Positions 6,353 through 10,034 of a DNA stretch of 10,034 nt are shown in pieces. The notes below the pieces were generated by a model. The model searched no databases, was not told where the DNA came from, and saw only the letters and a list, made by a program, of their open reading frames with translations. The stretch is from Bacteroidota bacterium (lineage in GTDB: Bacteria; Bacteroidota; Bacteroidia; Bacteroidales; B18-G4): positions 1 to 10,034 of the forward strand of contig QMPN01000098.1 of assembly GCA_003648575.1 (NCBI GenBank), given 5' to 3'. Position numbers and translations under genes: made by a program. Position 1 is the stretch's first letter. The number at the start of each line of letters is the position of its first letter.

Positions 6353-6963
6353 TCACGGTATCTTTTTATATTCCGCCCCATGTTAATACCCCACTCCTGC
6401 ACCTCTGTTTTCGGGAAGCGGATGGCAGCAAAAGGGATCTCGAATTCAGCGATCCAGCCACTGTCGTTGATCTCCACCGCACTCTTCCATATGGCGTCCC
6501 AGCTACGGTCGCCGTAATTGGCAGCACTCTTGATGTCGATCTCGACCCCGGATGCTGTCACCTGGAATTCAAAAACATTCACCTCGTCATTATAAGGAAG
6601 AATGCCTACAACGAACAGGTCGGCATTAACGTCACTATCATCCCTTTCGCCAAGTTGCCGGTAGATGCTGTCCGGTGCACTGTCGTACATCATGGCACCG
6701 ATATAAATAGCCCTGTCGTCATACATGATCCTGACCTCGGTGGGCTGCCCGGGGGCTGCCCCATTATAGGGTTCGTTTTGAATGAAATCTTTTGCCGGAA
6801 CAGCGTCCCGCCAGGCCATCTCATTCAGCTTGCCATCGATCTTCGGGGCTACGGGAGTACGAAAGGCCACGACATTTTTTTGATCAGTCTGAGCATCGAC
6901 GAACAGGCCGGATATTACAATAAGAAGAGATAGAATAGTTCGGTTAGTATTGCGCAATAACAT
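6166..6963 (-). CDS. N-terminal fragment: signal peptide plus CBM9-like domain
   Basis: Residues 1 to about 24 form a signal peptide (hydrophobic LSLLIVISGLFV, probable cleavage at VDA-QT). From about residue 33 to 230 lies a CBM9-like beta-sandwich, recognisable from PKIDGKLNEMAWRDA, the VRIMYDDRAIYIGAMMYD strand pair, FEFQVTASGVEID and AEFEIPFAAIRFP. In characterised CBM9 proteins this fold binds sugar chain ends, but no binding residue can be confirmed here. The last 28 or so residues are out of frame and not family sequence. The start codon lies 65 bases after the nfeD stop, so the gene could be read through from the operon or have its own promoter; I see no TAnnTTTG in the gap. Confidence 0.8.
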   Translation of the reverse strand: MLLRNTNRTILSLLIVISGLFVDAQTDQKNVVAFRTPVAPKIDGKLNEMAWRDAVPAKDFIQNEPYNGAAPGQPTEVRIMYDDRAIYIGAMMYDSAPDSIYRQLGERDDSDVNADLFVVGILPYNDEVNVFEFQVTASGVEIDIKSAANYGDRSWDAIWKSAVEINDSGWIAEFEIPFAAIRFPKTEVQEWGINMGRNIKRYREWSSWNYIDNTLDGIWNQSGTLTGIENIKPPLRLFLYPMWQDTQKMQLKVRHGPIPITMGWT

Positions 6964-6996
6964 CGCTCATCTGCTTTATCATGTAGAATACTTCGA

Positions 6997-7024
6997 ATTT
7001 CGAATATCTGATATCGAATATCTG
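6997..7024. repeat. Duplicated 14-mer upstream of the CBM9/DUF5916 gene
   Basis: On the plus strand ATTTCGAATATCTG (6997-7010) is followed directly by ATATCGAATATCTG (7011-7024), one base different. The fragment CTTCGA at 6991-6996 may be the remains of a third unit. The AT-rich repeat makes up almost half of the 65 bp gap between nfeD and the CBM9/DUF5916 gene and touches the nfeD stop-codon hairpin. Confidence 0.7.
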
Positions 7025-7049
7025 TTTGTCATATTTTTATGACAAACAG
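7022..7049 (-). other. Perfect 12-bp inverted repeat across the nfeD stop codon
   Basis: CTGTTTGTCATA (7022-7033) and its exact complement TATGACAAACAG (7038-7049) enclose four bases. In the minus-strand mRNA this is a 12 bp stem with an AAAA loop whose 3' arm contains the UGA stop codon of nfeD (7031-7029). No T run follows in the direction of transcription, so it is not a standard intrinsic terminator. It may protect the 3' end or set the boundary with the next gene. Confidence 0.7.
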
Positions 7050-8378
7050 CTGCCCTGTTTCATATTTAACAACCTCAATCTCATCTCCTTTTTCAATGTA
7101 ACCGGTCATGGCTGTGGCGTCAAATACATCACCTTCGATGCTAACCTTTCCTGCAGGACGGAGCACCGACCAGGCAACGCCCTTTTTCCCAAGCATACTT
7201 TTATACTTCACGTTGGAAGTTGAAAATCCTTCCGTTTTTAATTGCTCAGCTTCCAGAGCCAGGTGTCCGAAGATAGTTGTTGTAAATAGCTTTTTACTTA
7301 TCCAGAACGACCCTATCAAAGCCAGGAAAATGGCAATGATCACAATGAAAAAGGCCGTGGCTCCCACTTCGAAGCCGACCCCTGAGAAGTCCAGTCCTAC
7401 ATTTCCGATCATACTCAGGCTAAGTCCGGCGATCACGAAAATGATGCCCGATATTCCGGCCACCCCGAAGCCCGGGATGGCAAACACCTCAACTATGATC
7501 AGGATCACCCCGATCACAAACATCACGATCTCCCAATGGTCGGCAAGGCCTTGCACATATAGCGGGGCGAAATAAAGCATGGCGGCAATGATAGAGGCCA
7601 CCAGCGGAAATCCAACCCCGGGGCTCTGCAATTCAAAATAGATGCCCCCGATAATGATCATAATGAGAATCCCGCTTACCATGGGGTTGATGAGCCATCC
7701 GATGATCTTGTCTGCTCCGGTCTTTTTATGTGTGATGATCTCGTACCTGGGGATATGGGCGTCGTCCATCAGTTCGGCAATATTTTCTACCCTTCCTTCA
7801 CAGAATCCATGTTGGATGGCTTCACTAGTTGTGAAGGTCAGTACTTTGCCGGTATCAATAATATCTTCTATATAAATGTCGGGATCAACCATGGCCTGTG
7901 CGATGTCAGGATCACGACCGGTAGCTTCTGCAGTGGCGCGCATCCATGATCGCATATACGACTGGTATTTATCCGGTACGGGCTTTCCGCTCTGGTCAAC
8001 CACAGTGGCCGCACCTATGCTGGCCACAGGAGCCATATATATGCTGTCGCAGGCGATGGCGATCAATGCCCCTGCTGAGGCCGCATTGTTATCGATGTAA
8101 ATATACACAGGGATGTCGCAATTCAGGATCTTTGTCCTGATAGAGTCAGCGGCATCCACCAGCCCGCCATAGGTATTCATATGGATCAGTATGATCTCAG
8201 CACCTCTTTCCTCGGCCTCCTTAAAAGCTTTCTGTGTAGTCCTGACCACAGGAGGTGCGATCTGCTCCTTAATGTCGAATTTATAAACTAGGGTAGTCTT
8301 TTCAGTGCTGTCGGTCTGCCCTATACAGAATACCGGCAAAAGAAAAGAAAGCAATAATAATTGAAATGTCTTTATCAT
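7029..8378 (-). CDS. NfeD family membrane-bound serine protease, long form
   Basis: A 449 aa full-length NfeD protein. Residues 1 to about 20 form a signal peptide or N-terminal anchor. Residues about 28-215 are a ClpP-class protease domain with the Ser-Lys pair expected from the archaeal 1510-N structure: Ser101 in NNAASAGAL and Lys137 in PDKYQSYMRSWM; HMNTYGGLVDAA (66-77) forms the oxyanion region. Five hydrophobic segments follow (about 232-250, 257-275, 283-300, 305-325, 338-361), then a C-terminal OB-fold NfeD domain (about 385-449, KKGVAWSVLRPAGKVSIEGDVFDA). The family acts at the membrane in quality control, usually with an SPFH (flotillin/stomatin-like) partner; none lies within the window. 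The gene begins 23 bases after the phosphatase gene, consistent with one operon. The ATG has no Shine-Dalgarno sequence, as is common in this phylum. Confidence 0.93.
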   Translation of the reverse strand: MIKTFQLLLLSFLLPVFCIGQTDSTEKTTLVYKFDIKEQIAPPVVRTTQKAFKEAEERGAEIILIHMNTYGGLVDAADSIRTKILNCDIPVYIYIDNNAASAGALIAIACDSIYMAPVASIGAATVVDQSGKPVPDKYQSYMRSWMRATAEATGRDPDIAQAMVDPDIYIEDIIDTGKVLTFTTSEAIQHGFCEGRVENIAELMDDAHIPRYEIITHKKTGADKIIGWLINPMVSGILIMIIIGGIYFELQSPGVGFPLVASIIAAMLYFAPLYVQGLADHWEIVMFVIGVILIIVEVFAIPGFGVAGISGIIFVIAGLSLSMIGNVGLDFSGVGFEVGATAFFIVIIAIFLALIGSFWISKKLFTTTIFGHLALEAEQLKTEGFSTSNVKYKSMLGKKGVAWSVLRPAGKVSIEGDVFDATAMTGYIEKGDEIEVVKYETGQLFVIKI

Positions 8379-8401
8379 GGTGCATGGATTGTTGTGTAAA
8401 A

Positions 8402-9190
8402 TTAAAAGAATTTCTTCACGACTTCAATAATTTCATCATGTATAACCGGATTTCCGCAGATGATCTCTCCTCCATGGATAAAGTTATTTCCGCCTTTGAA
8501 GTCGCTGACCGTCCCTCCGGCCTGTTGTACGATAAATGCTCCGGCAGCTACATCCCATGGCTTCAGGCTGTATTCCCAGAAGCCGTCGAAGCGGCCGGAG
8601 GCCACCCAGGCCAGGTCGATGGCAGCTGAGCCAAAGCGTCTGATGCCCCTGGTATTTTTCATGAAATAGGCCAGCACCTTCAGGTATTCTTCCTGACGAC
8701 TGAAGTCATTATATGGAAAGCCTGTGGCCAGTAATGATTCATCCAGCTTTTTAGTTTCAGAAACATGGATTTCTTCACCGTTCATGTATGCCGGGCCTCC
8801 TTCGTGGGCATAATAGCATTCCCGGGCTTTCACGTCGTAAACCGTTCCCATAATCACTTTTTGCCCTTTCATCAGAGCCACGCTGATAGAGAAAGTGGGT
8901 AGCTGGTGAATGAAGTTTGTTGTGCCATCCAGCGGATCTATGACCCAGGTGTATTCCTCCCCGCTGTTTTCAACCGTATTTTCTTCAACAAGGAAACCGG
9001 AACCGGGAAGGAGCTTCTCCAGTCCATCTACCAGCATTTTCTCGGAATTCTTGTCTACGTGAGTCACATAATCATGTAAGCCTTTTGTGTCGATGTCTTG
9101 CCCGGAAAGAGTATGCTGCTCCCCGGCCATATATTCACCAACAAGCCTGCAAAGGGTATTCACTTTTTGGTTTAATGATGCCAGGTCCAT
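8402..9190 (-). CDS. Inositol monophosphatase family protein
   Basis: A 262 aa Mg2+-dependent, Li+-sensitive-type phosphatase fold that hydrolyses inositol-1-phosphate or related sugar phosphates. Both family signatures are present: motif A, IDPLDGTTNFIH, with metal ligands Asp85 and Asp88, and motif B, PWDVAAGAFIVQQAGG, with Asp213. The upstream metal-ligand Glu lies in FLVEEN (Glu69/Glu70), and the early VTHVDKNSE (42-50) is also conserved. ATG 9190 is chosen because the protein MDLASLNQ then has the normal family start; an in-frame ATG at 9244 would overlap mtaB by 44 bases and add 18 atypical residues. The chosen start lies 10 bases after the mtaB stop. SuhB-like proteins also act on other substrates and, in some bacteria, on transcription complexes, so the physiological role is open. 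Confidence 0.92.
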   Translation of the reverse strand: MDLASLNQKVNTLCRLVGEYMAGEQHTLSGQDIDTKGLHDYVTHVDKNSEKMLVDGLEKLLPGSGFLVEENTVENSGEEYTWVIDPLDGTTNFIHQLPTFSISVALMKGQKVIMGTVYDVKARECYYAHEGGPAYMNGEEIHVSETKKLDESLLATGFPYNDFSRQEEYLKVLAYFMKNTRGIRRFGSAAIDLAWVASGRFDGFWEYSLKPWDVAAGAFIVQQAGGTVSDFKGGNNFIHGGEIICGNPVIHDEIIEVVKKFF

Positions 9191-9200
9191 AAGTAATTGT

Positions 9201-10034
9201 TTATTTGGGAGTATACAGAAAGTTTCCGTCATCGCCCGGTTCATCCAGCTGAACAGAAACGATTTTATTGATAAATTTTTCCCTGAATAGTGTTTTCACC
9301 TTCAGGTAGTTTCCGGTAAACCCATGCATATATCCTCCCAAATTGTCAGATTCGAAAAGCACAAGCCTTGTGCTGCCGATATGTTCCCGGTAAAATGCTG
9401 TTTTCTTTTGTTCTGAAAGTTTGTGCAGTATCCTGCTTCGCTCCCTTTTCTCCTTGTTGATCACTTTCCCGCTGAGAGAGGCTGCCTTTGTTCCCGGACG
9501 CTCAGAGTAAGTAAATACATGCATATATGAGATCTCCATGCCTTCAATGAAGTAATAGGTGTCTTGAAAATCTTCTTCCGTCTCACCGGGAAAGCCAATG
9601 ATCACATCTGCTGCAACACAGGCATGGGGCATGTGTTTCTTGACCTCAGAGATCCTTTGTGCAAACACTTCCCGTTTGTACTTGCGCTTCATGAGGTCGA
9701 GGATCTTGTCAGAACCTGATTGCAAGGGTATATGGAAGTGGGGCAGGAACTTTTCTGATGAAGCCATGAGCATGATCATCTCCTCATTTAGTAATTCCGG
9801 TTCGATGGATGATATCCTGATCCTGTCGATGCCCTCTACCTTGTCCAGTGCTTTGATCAGGTCAAAAAAGCTTTCTTCATGCTGTTTGCCAAAGTCACCA
9901 ATATTCACACCCGTCAGGATGATCTCCCGCATACCGGCAGATGCAACTTCTTTTGCAGTAAGGATGGTGTCGGCAATGCTGGCACTCCTGCTTCTTCCGC
10001 GGGCAAAGGGGATGGTACAATAGGTGCAGAAATA
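9201..10034 (-). CDS. mtaB: tRNA t6A37 methylthiotransferase MtaB (5' end outside window)
   Basis: The C-terminal 277 residues of a radical-SAM methylthiotransferase that adds a methylthio group to t6A at position 37 of tRNAs reading ANN codons. Reading is open to the window edge. The first visible residues, YFCTYCTIPFARGRSRS, hold the second and third cysteines of the CxxxCxxC iron-sulphur motif; the first cysteine and the roughly 150-residue N-terminal domain lie beyond 10034. TGVNIGDFG, rather than the GQNVNSY of MiaB, points to MtaB. The radical-SAM barrel continues through HIPLQSGSDKILDLMKRKY and DVIIGFPGETEEDF. A TRAM-like RNA-binding tail follows (LVLFESDNLGGYMHGFTGNYLKV). It heads the apparent mtaB - phosphatase - nfeD operon in this window; its promoter lies outside. 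Confidence 0.93.
   Translation of the reverse strand, partial: YFCTYCTIPFARGRSRSASIADTILTAKEVASAGMREIILTGVNIGDFGKQHEESFFDLIKALDKVEGIDRIRISSIEPELLNEEMIMLMASSEKFLPHFHIPLQSGSDKILDLMKRKYKREVFAQRISEVKKHMPHACVAADVIIGFPGETEEDFQDTYYFIEGMEISYMHVFTYSERPGTKAASLSGKVINKEKRERSRILHKLSEQKKTAFYREHIGSTRLVLFESDNLGGYMHGFTGNYLKVKTLFREKFINKIVSVQLDEPGDDGNFLYTPK

Larger units (their letters stand above)
4517..6963 (-). pseudogene. CBM9-like/DUF5916 outer-membrane-type protein gene, frameshifted
   Basis: Two overlapping minus-strand reading frames (6963-6166 and 6352-4517) are the halves of one gene of about 815 codons. The N-terminal frame stays family-like up to about residue 238 (ENIKPPLRL) and then becomes unrelated. 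The other frame resumes the expected sequence at FIPYVAGYTENAAES. Adding one base to the A5 run at 6248-6252 (T5 on the coding strand) joins them smoothly as PPLRLFFIPYVAGY. The site is not a canonical -1 slippery heptamer (G UUU UUA) and five T is short for transcriptional slippage, so a real deletion or a sequence error is most likely. Both halves are otherwise free of stops, which points to a very recent mutation or an error. Proteins of this kind are secreted and widespread in Bacteroidota; their biochemical function is not established. Confidence 0.85.

Noticed and set aside
7108..7575. Plus-strand open frame of 155 codons opposite nfeD
   Set aside because: It is the complement of the NfeD membrane region; its composition is explained by the reverse strand of hydrophobic codons.
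9191..9244. Upstream ATG of the phosphatase gene at 9244
   Set aside because: It would overlap mtaB by 44 bases and add residues atypical of the family; ATG 9190 sits at normal operon spacing after the mtaB stop.

Overview
The window looks like an ordinary chromosomal stretch from a member of the Bacteroidota, probably Bacteroidales or a relative. The evidence is: -7 elements of the form TAnnTTTG ahead of the tRNA and all three plus-strand protein genes; weak or absent Shine-Dalgarno sequences; moderate G+C; and gene families typical of the phylum (a CBM9-like/DUF5916 outer-membrane-type protein, an S9 peptidase with signal peptide, a full-length NfeD, MtaB). No phage, transposase, CRISPR array or defence system is visible. 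I found no convincing new biological system; the noteworthy material is in the intergenic repeats, the start-site architecture and one frameshifted gene.

Layout, plus strand (1-4450): tRNA-Gly(CCC) with its own complete promoter; a strong terminator hairpin made of two near-palindromic 13-mers; a Na+/Ca2+ exchanger-like antiporter whose promoter abuts its start codon; a 164 bp gap holding a promoter; a periplasmic S9 prolyl-oligopeptidase-family peptidase with an intrinsic terminator; a 16-bp-unit minisatellite; and a PfkB-family sugar kinase that looks leaderless. The kinase converges on the minus-strand block across a 66 bp spacer of heptamer repeats interrupted by a GC hairpin.

Layout, minus strand (10034 down to 4517): mtaB (5' end outside the window), an inositol-monophosphatase-family gene 10 nt after it and a full-length NfeD gene 23 nt further on form an apparent operon. 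An exact 12-bp inverted repeat spans the nfeD stop codon. After 65 bp containing a duplicated 14-mer comes a gene for a secreted CBM9-like/DUF5916 protein, broken by what looks like a single-base deletion in a homopolymer (true pseudogene or sequence error).

The genes do not form one obvious pathway. Most are housekeeping or envelope functions: tRNA decoding and modification, ion transport, periplasmic peptide turnover, membrane proteostasis, phosphate-ester and sugar metabolism.
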